NCBI GenBank assembly: GCA_020186115.1
Contig: WSYJ01000135.1
Location: forward strand, 124,001 to 188,000
Length of the DNA stretch: 64,000 bases
DNA from: Histomonas meleagridis
Taxonomy: Eukaryota; Parabasalia; Tritrichomonadida; Dientamoebidae
Direction: 5' to 3'
The notes under the pieces were generated by a model, which was not told the origin of the DNA, ran no database searches, and was given only the letters and a program-made list of their open reading frames with translations. Position 1 is the first letter of the stretch. The number at the start of each line of letters is the position of its first letter. A program made the position numbers and the translations under genes. This document shows positions 32,518-42,310 of this stretch, one piece after another.

Positions 32518-34020
32518 ATGTCTGTTCTTTTAAGCGGGCCACTAATTAAAAGACATTTACCAGAAAATGAAGATCCTCCAACAGAAACAGATCGCGTTAC
32601 TACAATAAGTTTAGAAGAGTTTCTTCAAGATAATGGATCTTTTGAATCCGATGAACAAAAAGAACGACGTTCTGAAGTTTTATTCAAGTTAGAAGATTTG
32701 GTCAATCAGTTTGTCCGGGAAGTTTACGTGAAAAATTCTAATGATATTTCTGGAGCACAAAATTATTATGGAAAATTAATTGCTTTTGGTTCTTTTCGAT
32801 ATGACGTATCGAGCCCCGAATCAGACATTGATTCTTTGTGTATTGTCCCACAATTTGTCAAAAGAACTGATTTCTTTACAATTTTTTACAGACTTTTATC
32901 AACAAATCAACTTGTTAAAAACCTTGTCAAAATCGAAAACGCGTATGTTCCAATCATTACCATGCAATTTCAAGGGATAGATGTTGATATTTCATTTGCA
33001 CAACTTGCATTACCAAATATTGATCCTGAAATGGACATTAGTCTTCTTGACGATGATAACATTCTTTCTAATGTTGATGCCCAATCTATGCGATCTCTTA
33101 ATGGTGTTCGTGTTAGTAATATGATTGTTCGTCTTGTTGATGATAAGGCAAATTTTGCACTATTTCTTCGATTTATTCGTATGTGGGCCAAAAAGCGTGG
33201 TGTATATGGTAATGTTTATGGGTATTTAGGTGGAGTTAATTGTGCATTATTATGTGCATTTATATGCCAAAGATATCCAACTGCACTTCCATCTAAACTT
33301 GTCCTAATGTTCTTTAAGGACTTAATGTCATGGAATTGGCCTGATCCAATCTACATAAATACCCCTGCAATCGGACCTTTGCCATCTTGGGATAACAATC
33401 AAGGTTCACCGGGGAAGAACGATAAGATGCCGATCATAACCCCCGCGTATCCTGCGATGAACTCAATGGCCAAAGCTACCAAGTCCACTCGAGATAGGAT
33501 GGTACACGAATTTAAGAGAGGTTATAAGTATACATTAAAAGTATTCCAAGAAGGTGAAGAATGGAAATGTTTAATTCAGCCCACGCACTTTTTCGTAAAC
33601 TGCAGAAAATATGTACGAGTTCAAGTTTGGGCTTCAACTGCAGAAGAACTTAATAAATGGGTACAAACGGTAGAGGCGCAGATAAGAAAGCTAACACTAG
33701 CATTAGAATCGGTAAGATTCATGAATGCTGTTTATGCATATCCGAAACATTTCGATCGACAAGATGATGAAGGTCATGAATTCTCAAGCAATTTCTTCCT
33801 TGGATTGGAATATTGTATTCCAAAGGAAGAAAGTGTGGAAAGAAGAATTGACATATCGGAATATGCACAAAAGTTCATCGATGATATGTATGACTCGCCA
33901 AACAGAACACCACAGATGGGGCTGTTCATGCATTTGATTGATAGAATGTTGATGGTTCCATATGTGTTTGAAGATGGAAGACCAGTCAAAAAACACAGAA
34001 AACAGAAAACTGCACCTTAA
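32518..34020 (+). CDS. Nuclear poly(A) polymerase
   Basis: 500 residues with the canonical eukaryotic poly(A) polymerase order. The nucleotidyltransferase core has GSFRYDVSSPESDIDSL at about 91-107 (the two catalytic Asp in SDID) and the third acidic position in GIDVDISFA at about 153-161. The central domain has FLRFIRMWAKKRGVYGNVYG and YLGGVNCALLCAFICQRYP, followed by FFKDLMSWNWPDPI and MPIITPAYPAMNSM, typical of PAP. The C-terminal RNA-binding domain covers about 340-490. It adds poly(A) tails to pre-mRNA 3' ends. It is shorter than animal PAP because it lacks the Ser/Thr-rich tail, ending with basic KKHRKQK. The stop TAA is followed by ATAAATAATAAA. Confidence 0.95.
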   Translation: MSVLLSGPLIKRHLPENEDPPTETDRVTTISLEEFLQDNGSFESDEQKERRSEVLFKLEDLVNQFVREVYVKNSNDISGAQNYYGKLIAFGSFRYDVSSPESDIDSLCIVPQFVKRTDFFTIFYRLLSTNQLVKNLVKIENAYVPIITMQFQGIDVDISFAQLALPNIDPEMDISLLDDDNILSNVDAQSMRSLNGVRVSNMIVRLVDDKANFALFLRFIRMWAKKRGVYGNVYGYLGGVNCALLCAFICQRYPTALPSKLVLMFFKDLMSWNWPDPIYINTPAIGPLPSWDNNQGSPGKNDKMPIITPAYPAMNSMAKATKSTRDRMVHEFKRGYKYTLKVFQEGEEWKCLIQPTHFFVNCRKYVRVQVWASTAEELNKWVQTVEAQIRKLTLALESVRFMNAVYAYPKHFDRQDDEGHEFSSNFFLGLEYCIPKEESVERRIDISEYAQKFIDDMYDSPNRTPQMGLFMHLIDRMLMVPYVFEDGRPVKKHRKQKTAP

Positions 34021-34789
34021 ATAAATAATAAATTGTTTCGCTAAATAAATTTCTTTTATTCTTAATTTCATATAAAAATACTTTAAATTAATTGTAAAAA
34101 TGTTTTGTTCAGTATTTCTTAATTAATTAAAAAGTATATTTAAATTAAAAATTTTATAATAAATTAATTTTTTATAATATTCTATTAATTATATCCCAGT
34201 CGGCTTTCTTGTGAGAAAATTAACTTTCATTAAGTATTTGCGATTGGTATTGGATTCAATTCTTTTTTGTTCAATTTGTAAGTGAACTATTTTTATTTAC
34301 TTTAAAATAGAGAGTTCTTCACTCAAAACTACTTTCATTTTTTCAACCAACATGTAATGGTGTTAAATGTTCGATATCAACTTTTACTTTTTATCCACAT
34401 TAAATTCCTCAATAAAATATTTCACTTATGAAATAAAACTTTCAACATGTACATGTGTAATCGCTGCTTCATGGAAAAAAAATCAATTTCTTTATTAGAT
34501 ATTTTTATTATATATTTTATGATTAGAATTCATAACATTTTTCACACTTATGACTCATTAAATGGATGTAAAAGAAACCCTCAATGTATAACAACATAGA
34601 CAATAATCAAAATCAATACTTTCCGGTTTACAACAATTAGTTAAAATCCACTCACATATTTAATATCAATGAAATTTTATAGCAATATGTAGAAATTTTT
34701 CACATTTTTTTCCCCTGCGTTTATAAAATATGAATATTTTATTAATTTGGTGATCACCAAAAAAATGTTTATTAAGGAGTTATCCTTTA
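34021..34789. other. AT-rich intergenic region, no gene seen
   Basis: About 770 bp. Only faint ankyrin-like traces are visible (TTCAATTCTTTTTTGTTCAA near 34258). No RNA gene or regular repeat is seen. Confidence 0.45.
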
Positions 34790-36352
34790 TCACTTAAAAT
34801 TTAAACCAAAGGGACTCGGGAAACGCATCTGATTAAATCCATTGTTGTTTGGTCCTTTTTCATTAAGTAATTGTTTTATTTCTCTGAGACCTAACTGTTG
34901 AGCAATTTCAATATGAAGTGCTGTTTCAAGTGATTAAAACATATTCTAAATTATTAAAACATATTATAAATTATTCAAATGAATATCTTTTGCATTCACA
35001 TCAATTCCTTCTTTATCTAAAAGTAATTTTACTATTTCTATATTATTATTTCTAACTGCTATATGAAGTGCTGTTTCAAATTATTAAAACATATTCCAAA
35101 TTATTAAAACATATATCAAATTATTCAAATGAATATTTTTTGCATTAACATCAATTCCTTCATTATCTAAAAGTAATTTTACTATTTCTATATTTCTTGA
35201 TTTAACTGAATATGGTAAAATTGTATTTGGAATTTGTTGACTTTGTATATCACTTTCTATTATGAATGTATTTCCTTTTGATGCTATTTCTTCAATAATT
35301 TCATTATTCATTTTCATTCCTTCTTTTACTAAAAACATTAAGATTTCATAATTATTAAATTCCATACATTTTTTTCCAAGATATATTAAATTTTCTTCAC
35401 TTAAATTACAATTATCTTGACTTTCGATATTGGAATTCGATTTTTTAAAAGAAAATGATGAAGATGACTTTTGTTTATCATTGGAAATTTTTCCAATTTT
35501 ATTTTCATAAAGATACGAAAAATTTCATTTTGATGAAATTCTATCGCTGTTTCATATGCGTTTTCAAATGATGAATTGTTTTGTTCGCATAAATGAATAA
35601 TTTCTAAGTTTCCACCTGCAATTGCATATTTAGGTGTATTTTTGATATTCGAATTATTTAACAACAAATATTTAAAACATTTAATCGAACCAAAAAATGC
35701 GCAATAATCAATTAATGAAACATTTTCAGTATTAACAAATGAGCATCTTTCATAAAGTGATGGTTCAATTCTTTGATTAAAATTAAAACCATTTTGTGAT
35801 GATATTTCTTGAAGTTTTTCTAAATCATCATTTCGAAGCACTTTCGCAATTTCTGATGGATTAACTCCTTCTTTTACATATTGAATATGAAGCTTCAAAG
35901 CATCTTTTGATAATTTATGAGGTTCTGCCCATTTGTTCATTAATTCATTCATTTTTTCTTTTGTTTTAAATTGAGAAAAATATAATTTGCTCATGCTGTT
36001 TACGGTAGATGGTTCAGGTATTTCTTCTTCGATCATCTTTTCAAGAAGGAAATATGATTCTTGATTTTCTATTCCAAGCAAATATTCACAAAATATTTGC
36101 ACAAGATTAGCTTCAGTTAAACTTTTGTTTTTTGCTTTTTCTTCTTCTTTTGCTTTTAATGTAAATAAATATTTAACATATATATTTTCATTATTATGTT
36201 GAGAAACAAAAGCTGAGTATATAAATCTGGAAATAAGATAGTTAAATGTATAAGGTAGATTATCAACAAATAAATTAATTGTTGCTTGAACAGATGTTTC
36301 AAAATTTTTTTCGTTGAGATTGAAGACAATGGATTCTAATGATTTCGATCAT
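34790..36352 (-). pseudogene. Decayed DUF3447/ankyrin gene (no start codon, one frameshift)
   Basis: Open from about 36352 without an in-frame ATG at its beginning, reading SLESIVFNLNEKNFETSV. The conserved DUF3447 blocks follow: LSKDALKLHIQYVKEGVNPS, IAKVLRNDDLEKLQEISSQ, LIDYCAFFGSIKCFKYLLL, YAIAGGNLEIIHLCEQ. Near 35517 one T is missing in TTTCGTATCTTTATG compared with paralogues (TTTCGTTATCTTTATG), shifting the frame. The rest is open in the next frame (KKCMEFNNYEILMFLVKEG). Ankyrin modules with 60-nt spacers follow, then a tail ending NQMRFPSPFGLNFK and TGA at 34790-34792. A single sequencing error plus a missed start is the alternative to real decay. Confidence 0.7.
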
Positions 36353-36598
36353 TAACAAAATAATGGTCGAAAAGTTTTTGTAAGACGATAAAAATATCAA
36401 ATACTTTACAGCATGCTGAACAACGTTAAAATATTTTGTTTAATGGCCACTTTTTGAATGCGTATCTATCGGTGAAATGGGGTGCCTTTTTCGCTTTTCA
36501 AATGTTCCAATAAGATAAAATTTGTCGTAAACAAGAGCATCCAACCAATATTAAGTTGATGACATGCTTAAACAGATCACAAAATGCTTAGGGCTGGA
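36353..36598. other. Gap upstream of the decayed ankyrin gene
   Basis: No coding sequence. It separates two outward-facing gene relics. Confidence 0.4.
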
Positions 36599-37080
36599 TG
36601 AATCAAAATACAGATCTTCTTGAAAAATCAATACAAGAAATAAAAGAAAGTTTTGAAAAAGAATACCAAAGGATAAATGACTCAAGGAAAAATTCAAGAT
36701 CGTGTTTTTCATCAATTTGGTGATCTATTGAAACAATTTGGAAAAGAAATTGAATAAATATTATTAATTCCACCCGAAAGACAGCAACTGCATGCTTCCC
36801 TTTCATCAAAAATTCAAAGGCCTACAAAAATCAATATTTCTAAAACCACAACACCATCTTCAGATTTTAAGAAGATTTCTCTAAAATCATTTCACAAATA
36901 CAAGCAGGTGGCATAAACACAAATGGAATGACAATGATTGCAGAGAGAGCAATGTTTTATAAAATCATGATCAAGTTTTCTTTAAGCGTTGAAACAAGAA
37001 TTAAAAATAAATTAAGCGGAACAATAGGCACAATAGCAAAAGGAGAAGTTGTAACACATTTGCATAAGAAACTTGTTTAG
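36599..37080 (+). pseudogene. Unrecognised gene relic
   Basis: Starts ATG with MNQNTDLLEKSIQEIKESFE and hits a stop near 36720. The reading then moves to another frame (MTQGKIQDRVFHQFGDLLKQ, stop). A final stretch reads IQAGGINTNGMTMIAERAM, YKIMIKFSLSVETRIKNK and GEVVTHLHKKLV, then TAG at about 37078. Coding character in successive frames suggests one ancestral ORF of about 160 residues broken by at least two indels. I do not recognise the family. Confidence 0.5.
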
Positions 37081-37491
37081 ATCAGTAATCGATAAAATAC
37101 GAAATTAATCTAAGGTAAAAATCAGGATCGTTTTTGTGTTATCGGGTATGTTGATTTATGATTTGTTCATTGTTTTTTCTCCTATTGAAAACACTAAATA
37201 AATAAGTTCGTTTGTTTCTTTGAAGTATTATTTGTAATCTTCTTGCTGTAAACATCAGAAAAAGTTTGAAGCTTTTCATACAAATCACAAATTAACGTAC
37301 ATTAACGATAACAACCGTATAAAACGATTAAAAAAATTTGAAAAAAAGAAGATAATTATCCTCAAATTTACTAAAAACTTGCTAAAGAATACAGAAAAAA
37401 GACAAGCTCTTGAATGAAAAGGAGTTATACATTTTATAAATTTTGTCAATAATTTCAAAATCATTTAAAAGAAAACAACAATTTTTAATAG
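37081..37491. other. Intergenic region, no gene seen
   Basis: AT-rich and non-coding. A cluster of AACGT, AACGATAACAACCGT and AACGATTA strings at about 37300-37330 resembles repeated Myb sites, but no gene start faces it. Confidence 0.35.
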
Positions 37492-38055
37492 TTAATGAAT
37501 AAGTGTTATCCAAGAAATGACTGTGTACAATAGGCCACATGGAAACAACCCAAGTAATTTTCGATCTTCTGAAATATGTGAAGCAATGAATCTTGAAACA
37601 GAATGAATTGACCATACTAAGGTCAATGGAACCGTAATAACTTTTATAATGGTCCATGACAAAATTGCAGTGATCAATGAACCGCATGCAATTGGGAATA
37701 AGCAATAACCTATTGCACATATTGCTTGGAAAAATGAAACTGTGCTCCCAAGAAGCATGAAATTTATTGAAACAATTGCACCACCAATTGTAAGAATAAT
37801 GAAAACACCAGTAAATAATAAAGTAGTTTGTCCTACCGGTGCTGTTATGGCGAGAACTGTTGACAGTATCAAGCAAATAAATAATGGACCCCAAAGATCC
37901 CAATTTCTTAAAGCGTTTTCAGATGATGCCTTTGGATTCAAAACAACCAATGTTTTACTCTTGATTCCGTTAAGATCTTTCATTAAAGTTTCCCAAACAG
38001 TTTCTGTTAAGAGTTCTGAGTCAACATTTTGGTAAACAAGTGGTTCTTGTTCCAT
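37492..38055 (-). CDS. Yip1-domain (YIPF-type) Golgi/ER membrane protein
   Basis: 187 residues. A ~55-residue soluble N-terminus ends in NWDLWGPLFICLILS, the DLWGPL signature that opens the Yip1 domain of YIPF proteins. About five hydrophobic segments follow (57-77, 80-104, 107-135, 138-150 and 166-185), with IGYCLFPIACGSL in the middle, another conserved Yip1 block. Length and motif are closest to YIPF6/YIPF5-like proteins. These membrane proteins act in ER-Golgi vesicle transport and bind Rab GTPases. A TAAACGGTT box (38089-38081, minus strand) stands ~26 bp upstream. It is divergent to the CFAP57-like gene with 124 bp between starts. Confidence 0.8.
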   Translation of the reverse strand: MEQEPLVYQNVDSELLTETVWETLMKDLNGIKSKTLVVLNPKASSENALRNWDLWGPLFICLILSTVLAITAPVGQTTLLFTGVFIILTIGGAIVSINFMLLGSTVSFFQAICAIGYCLFPIACGSLITAILSWTIIKVITVPLTLVWSIHSVSRFIASHISEDRKLLGLFPCGLLYTVISWITLIH

Positions 38056-38080
38056 TTTTCAATTTTATTTGGCTAAAATA

Positions 38081-38160
38081 AACCGTTTATGTTCAACACT
38101 TTTATTTACATTTTTTTCTGTGATTTACAACTTATCGTTACCAAGCAATTTGTCACTTTT
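38081..38160. promoter_or_regulatory. Divergent promoter with Myb-like box and Inr
   Basis: AACCGTTTA at 38081-38089 faces the Yip1 gene. TCACTTTT at 38153-38160 on plus lies 19 nt before the ATG at 38180 and matches the trichomonad initiator. TTATCGTTA at about 38132-38140 is a TAACGATA on the reverse strand. Confidence 0.5.
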
Positions 38161-38179
38161 TGAAATACGTTAGTTCAGC

Positions 38180-41100
38180 ATGTCGGGATATACTGGACTA
38201 CGTCTTGAACCAGTAACAGCGCTTGGTATAAATATCCTTGATAACAAAACAATACACTGGAATGGGTCAAGACAATTTTTTTATCCTGTCGGTATTCACA
38301 TTCAACAATATCAATTAGAAACTAATCAAACACAATTTTTATTTTCAGAACGATTCGAGCAAAACAGTGCCGAAACAATCAAAATTTGTGATGTATGTAT
38401 TTTTGGAAATGGTCAATTCATAGCAATATCAGAAGTATTTCGTCCAAAGCATGGAATTCTTTCAATATATGACACTGAAACTCAAATGCTACACACTCGT
38501 TTGAGGCATGACAAAGTGAATGAATTCGTTTCTCTTACATTCTCATATGAAGATGGAATGATTGCAGCTATCGGAAAAGGAGAAGAAGAAAATAAAGTTT
38601 TTGTTTGGAAGATGGGACGTCAGGTTGGTCTTGCAGCTACATTTCAAGTTTCTAAGGATATTACATCGATTTGTTTTGATCCTCAAAATTCTTTTCGTCT
38701 TCTTCTTTTTAGCAAAGAACAAATATTAATTGTTCTCATTGACACACCAGATCGTACACAGACTGTTATTGACACCAATGATATAAGAAATTATAATTGT
38801 TATTCATTTGTTCCTTCAATTCGTAACCTTTTACTTGTTTCATCTAATAACACGCTCATAACAATTTTAGGTGAAACTGTTGTTGACATGCAAGAACTCA
38901 TTTCAACAAATATTGATCAAATCGAATCAGTGAGAAATTTTGTTTTTCTTATCTCAAAAAACGTAATTCACTGTTTTAAAGCATCCCAAAGTTATCCTTA
39001 CTTAGAGTTTATCGGTCCTTTAAATCTTCAAGCAGATATAATAAATGAATTTTCCCCATCACCAGATGGAGATTTGGCAATTGTTTTATACAATAACTCA
39101 TTTACGTATTTACTTGATTTTAACATTGCCCAAAAGTACATTCGACAAAGAAATGAAATGAAGAATAAAAATGGAGTATCATTAGATAGCGGCCGTATTT
39201 ATTCTTTTGATGACTTTTTGGAAATTAAAACTAAGAATGATAATCAATTTCTTGACATATATGAAATCGAACAATACATTGGTTTATTAACTCCATTACC
39301 AATGTGTTTTCAAATGGGCCCGATTACAGCAATTGCAAAATGTCCAAGAAAGCCATTAATAGCAACATGTGGGAAAGATTTAACATTAATGATTTGGAAT
39401 TTAGCTAAAAAAACCGTTCTTTCGACCGTTAGGCTCTCGGAGACCGTTAACAGTTGTAGCTTTCATCCATCAGGAGATTTATTAGCTGTAGGGAAATCGA
39501 ACAGTTTATCATTATATTCATTATCATTTAATTCTCTTATACTTAATCATAAATGGGAACCATTATCATGTACATGTGTCAGTTTTTCAAATGGAGGTCA
39601 TCTTTTAGCAGTTGGTTCTGTAATGATAAAAGTAATTTCCACTTATACAAATAAAACGGTAGCATCATTACGAGGCCATAATTTATCCATCAAATCTATT
39701 GCATGGGCTAATAATGATTCATTTTTTATCTCTGCAGGATTAGATGGTAATATATTTAAATGGTCTGCGAAATCATGGGAACGTACATGTGAAATAACGC
39801 AGCCATATCAATTTATAAATGCTATTTTAACGACACCAAACATACATGAAGAAGAAACGACTTCGAATAATTATAATATTTTAGCATTAACTTCAAACAG
39901 TTTAATTTATGATAAAGAAAACTCAAACGGTCGCAGCCCTAACAAAAAGTGCAAATTAACCGCCATGTGTTTACCTGTCAATTTTTCTATCGTTACTGGT
40001 GATCAAAGAGGTAATGTTCAAGTAATCCCTTATCCATTATTACCATTTGAAAAAGATAATCCATTTCATATTGGTATTGAAGTCTCAGTTCATACATTAC
40101 CTGTCAATTATATAATGCATAATAATGGACAAACATTATATTCAACATCAGAAGATTCATCAATTTTTATATTTAATATAATTCAACCACATCAAATGGT
40201 ATTAACAGCACCAGTATCAATAGCATTATCACGAGAAGAACAAAGTTTTTTAGTGGATAAAGAAATATTCACCGAAAAACAAGAAACGATTTTACATTTA
40301 CGTGAAATGTTAAATTTACATCGATCACAATTTAAGACATCGAATAATAAATTAAATGAAGAACAAAATAAAGAAATCGAGAAATATAAAAATAAATGGA
40401 AAATGACTTTGTCATCATTAAAGAAACAATTGACAGCACTTTCCAATGAGAAAGAAGAACAAGAAAGAAAAGCAACGCAAATAATAATCGAAAGTGAAAA
40501 TGAACATAATGAAAAGATGAAAAAAGTTAAAGAATTATATGAAAAAAAATTGGCAGAACAAACTCAAGCTTCTGCTGAACTAATGAAAGAGAAAATTAGT
40601 ATTCAAGCTGATTACGAAGATAAAATACATAAAATGACTGAAGAGTTTAAAGCGAAATTAGTCGAACGGAAAGAATCAGCTAAAAGACAATTAGAAATTC
40701 AGGCTTCTGATAATGTAGAAGCTGAAAAGGAATTTAAGCAAGTAGAAAGATTACAAGTCGAAGAAAAAATTACATTGCAACATGAACATGAATTAGAAAT
40801 GGAAAATTTTAAACAAAAATTCGAACAAGAAATTAATAATTTAAATAACGAAATTGATATCGTACGAACAGACTTAGTCAATCACCAAGATGCTTATGAT
40901 GGTAACATAGAACAAATTTCGTCAATGAAATCAAATATTGTTAGTATAACTAATGAAAATAAGTTACTTGAACAAAAGAAAAGAGTTTTGACTGAAAAAA
41001 CAAATCAAATACAAAACGATCTTTTAGGTCGAAATGAACGAGTGACACATCAAACAACAAATTTGCTTGAGCTTAAATCTAAAAATGATGAGTTACAAAA

Positions 41101-41863
41101 ATGGCGTGCAGTTATGGACTTCAGATTATCGGAGCTTAAAACTCAAGTTGAACCAAATTCACAAAATATCGAAAATCTTAGGAAACAAATTTCGGATAAT
41201 GAAATTCTATTGCGGCAAATGAAACAAATCAATACTAAAGACTCACAACAACTCGAGAAAATGGAGAACAAAATCAACGATTTATATAACAACATCATAA
41301 AAACCGAAAATCAAATTCAAAAATTTGAATCGACGATAAATATTTTCAAAAACAAAATTCGTTCTTTATATACTGAAGTTAAACCCGAGAATTGGGTAAC
41401 AGAAATTGAACAATTTTATAAGAACTTCATTTCTAACATCGAAGTCGAAATTAATGATAATGAGATTGAAATCGATGATGATAATAATATGTTAAAAGAA
41501 ACTATTGACGAGTTTGATCGACATAAAGATACTCTCTCCAATAAAATCATCAAGTTAAGGGTTAAAGTTGAGGATAACGTCGAAAATTCGGGATTATCAT
41601 TCTTGAAGCAAATCGACAAAAATGAAGAATTGATAAACGAATTGGCGAAGTTAAGAAAAGAAAACAGAAATCTGAAGTCGAACTTGCACTTGGCGCAGAC
41701 AGAAATTAATACATTGCTGAGACAATGTTCACATGAATCGAAATCGTTGGAAACTAAGGTGAAGACTTTGTTTAAGTCCTCGAATATAATTCAGCCCGTA
41801 CCACAAATTCAAAAGAGAACAACAAAAACGGGCGTACCTGTTACTGTGGAACATTTTACATAG
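38180..41863 (+). CDS. CFAP57: CFAP57-like WD40/coiled-coil flagellar protein
   Basis: 1227 residues. The N-terminal ~680 residues form two WD40 propellers. Diagnostic stretches are PITAIAKCPRKPLIATCG, SCSFHPSGDLLAVG, CVSFSNGGHLLAVGS and LRGHNLSIKSIAWANNDS, which closely follow the central part of CFAP57 (WDR65). From about residue 690 to 1200 it is almost continuous coiled coil (EEQNKEIEKYKNKWKMTL, EKEFKQVERLQVEEK), again as in CFAP57, whose length is about 1250. CFAP57 helps anchor a subset of inner dynein arms on axonemal doublets. A flagellar role fits a flagellated trichomonad. An Inr-like TCACTTTT lies 19 nt before the ATG. Confidence 0.82.
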   Translation: MSGYTGLRLEPVTALGINILDNKTIHWNGSRQFFYPVGIHIQQYQLETNQTQFLFSERFEQNSAETIKICDVCIFGNGQFIAISEVFRPKHGILSIYDTETQMLHTRLRHDKVNEFVSLTFSYEDGMIAAIGKGEEENKVFVWKMGRQVGLAATFQVSKDITSICFDPQNSFRLLLFSKEQILIVLIDTPDRTQTVIDTNDIRNYNCYSFVPSIRNLLLVSSNNTLITILGETVVDMQELISTNIDQIESVRNFVFLISKNVIHCFKASQSYPYLEFIGPLNLQADIINEFSPSPDGDLAIVLYNNSFTYLLDFNIAQKYIRQRNEMKNKNGVSLDSGRIYSFDDFLEIKTKNDNQFLDIYEIEQYIGLLTPLPMCFQMGPITAIAKCPRKPLIATCGKDLTLMIWNLAKKTVLSTVRLSETVNSCSFHPSGDLLAVGKSNSLSLYSLSFNSLILNHKWEPLSCTCVSFSNGGHLLAVGSVMIKVISTYTNKTVASLRGHNLSIKSIAWANNDSFFISAGLDGNIFKWSAKSWERTCEITQPYQFINAILTTPNIHEEETTSNNYNILALTSNSLIYDKENSNGRSPNKKCKLTAMCLPVNFSIVTGDQRGNVQVIPYPLLPFEKDNPFHIGIEVSVHTLPVNYIMHNNGQTLYSTSEDSSIFIFNIIQPHQMVLTAPVSIALSREEQSFLVDKEIFTEKQETILHLREMLNLHRSQFKTSNNKLNEEQNKEIEKYKNKWKMTLSSLKKQLTALSNEKEEQERKATQIIIESENEHNEKMKKVKELYEKKLAEQTQASAELMKEKISIQADYEDKIHKMTEEFKAKLVERKESAKRQLEIQASDNVEAEKEFKQVERLQVEEKITLQHEHELEMENFKQKFEQEINNLNNEIDIVRTDLVNHQDAYDGNIEQISSMKSNIVSITNENKLLEQKKRVLTEKTNQIQNDLLGRNERVTHQTTNLLELKSKNDELQKWRAVMDFRLSELKTQVEPNSQNIENLRKQISDNEILLRQMKQINTKDSQQLEKMENKINDLYNNIIKTENQIQKFESTINIFKNKIRSLYTEVKPENWVTEIEQFYKNFISNIEVEINDNEIEIDDDNNMLKETIDEFDRHKDTLSNKIIKLRVKVEDNVENSGLSFLKQIDKNEELINELAKLRKENRNLKSNLHLAQTEINTLLRQCSHESKSLETKVKTLFKSSNIIQPVPQIQKRTTKTGVPVTVEHFT

Positions 41864-42310
41864 ATTTGTTTGTATAAAATTTTGTATATTATTTTTTTAA
41901 TGATAAAATCAAATTGCGAACATAAGAATTCCATTTAATTTTGTGCTATTTGGAATCTCATGTTATGTATGATTTAAATCAAAACAAAAGTTTTTTTGAC
42001 GATATGATTAAATGAATGAAAAAACATCGTATTTCCATTCAAAAACTATAACGGTCGACAAGAATAAAAGCAACCGTTTAATTTCTTATGAATCGTCTCA
42101 AAATATATTCGTAAATATTTCATATATCTCTGTGTGAATCTGACTTTGCTTTGCTTACGCTTTGAAAAAAATAAAATTGAAAACCATCAAAAAAAAAGTC
42201 AATTTTTTTTAACTAAAAATCTTATTAAATATATAAAGAAAATATTAGAGAAAAGAAAAAGATGTTATTAATTTCATAACATTTTTATATAATTATCAAT
42301 AATTTTTTTA
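41864..42310. other. Convergent 3' intergenic region with orphan AACGGTC/AACCGTTTA boxes
   Basis: The region lies between the 3' ends of the CFAP57-like gene and the big ankyrin gene. TAACGGTCG at about 42049-42057 and AACCGTTTAATTTC at 42072-42085 stand here although no gene starts nearby. The second closely resembles the box before 26549. Confidence 0.4.
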
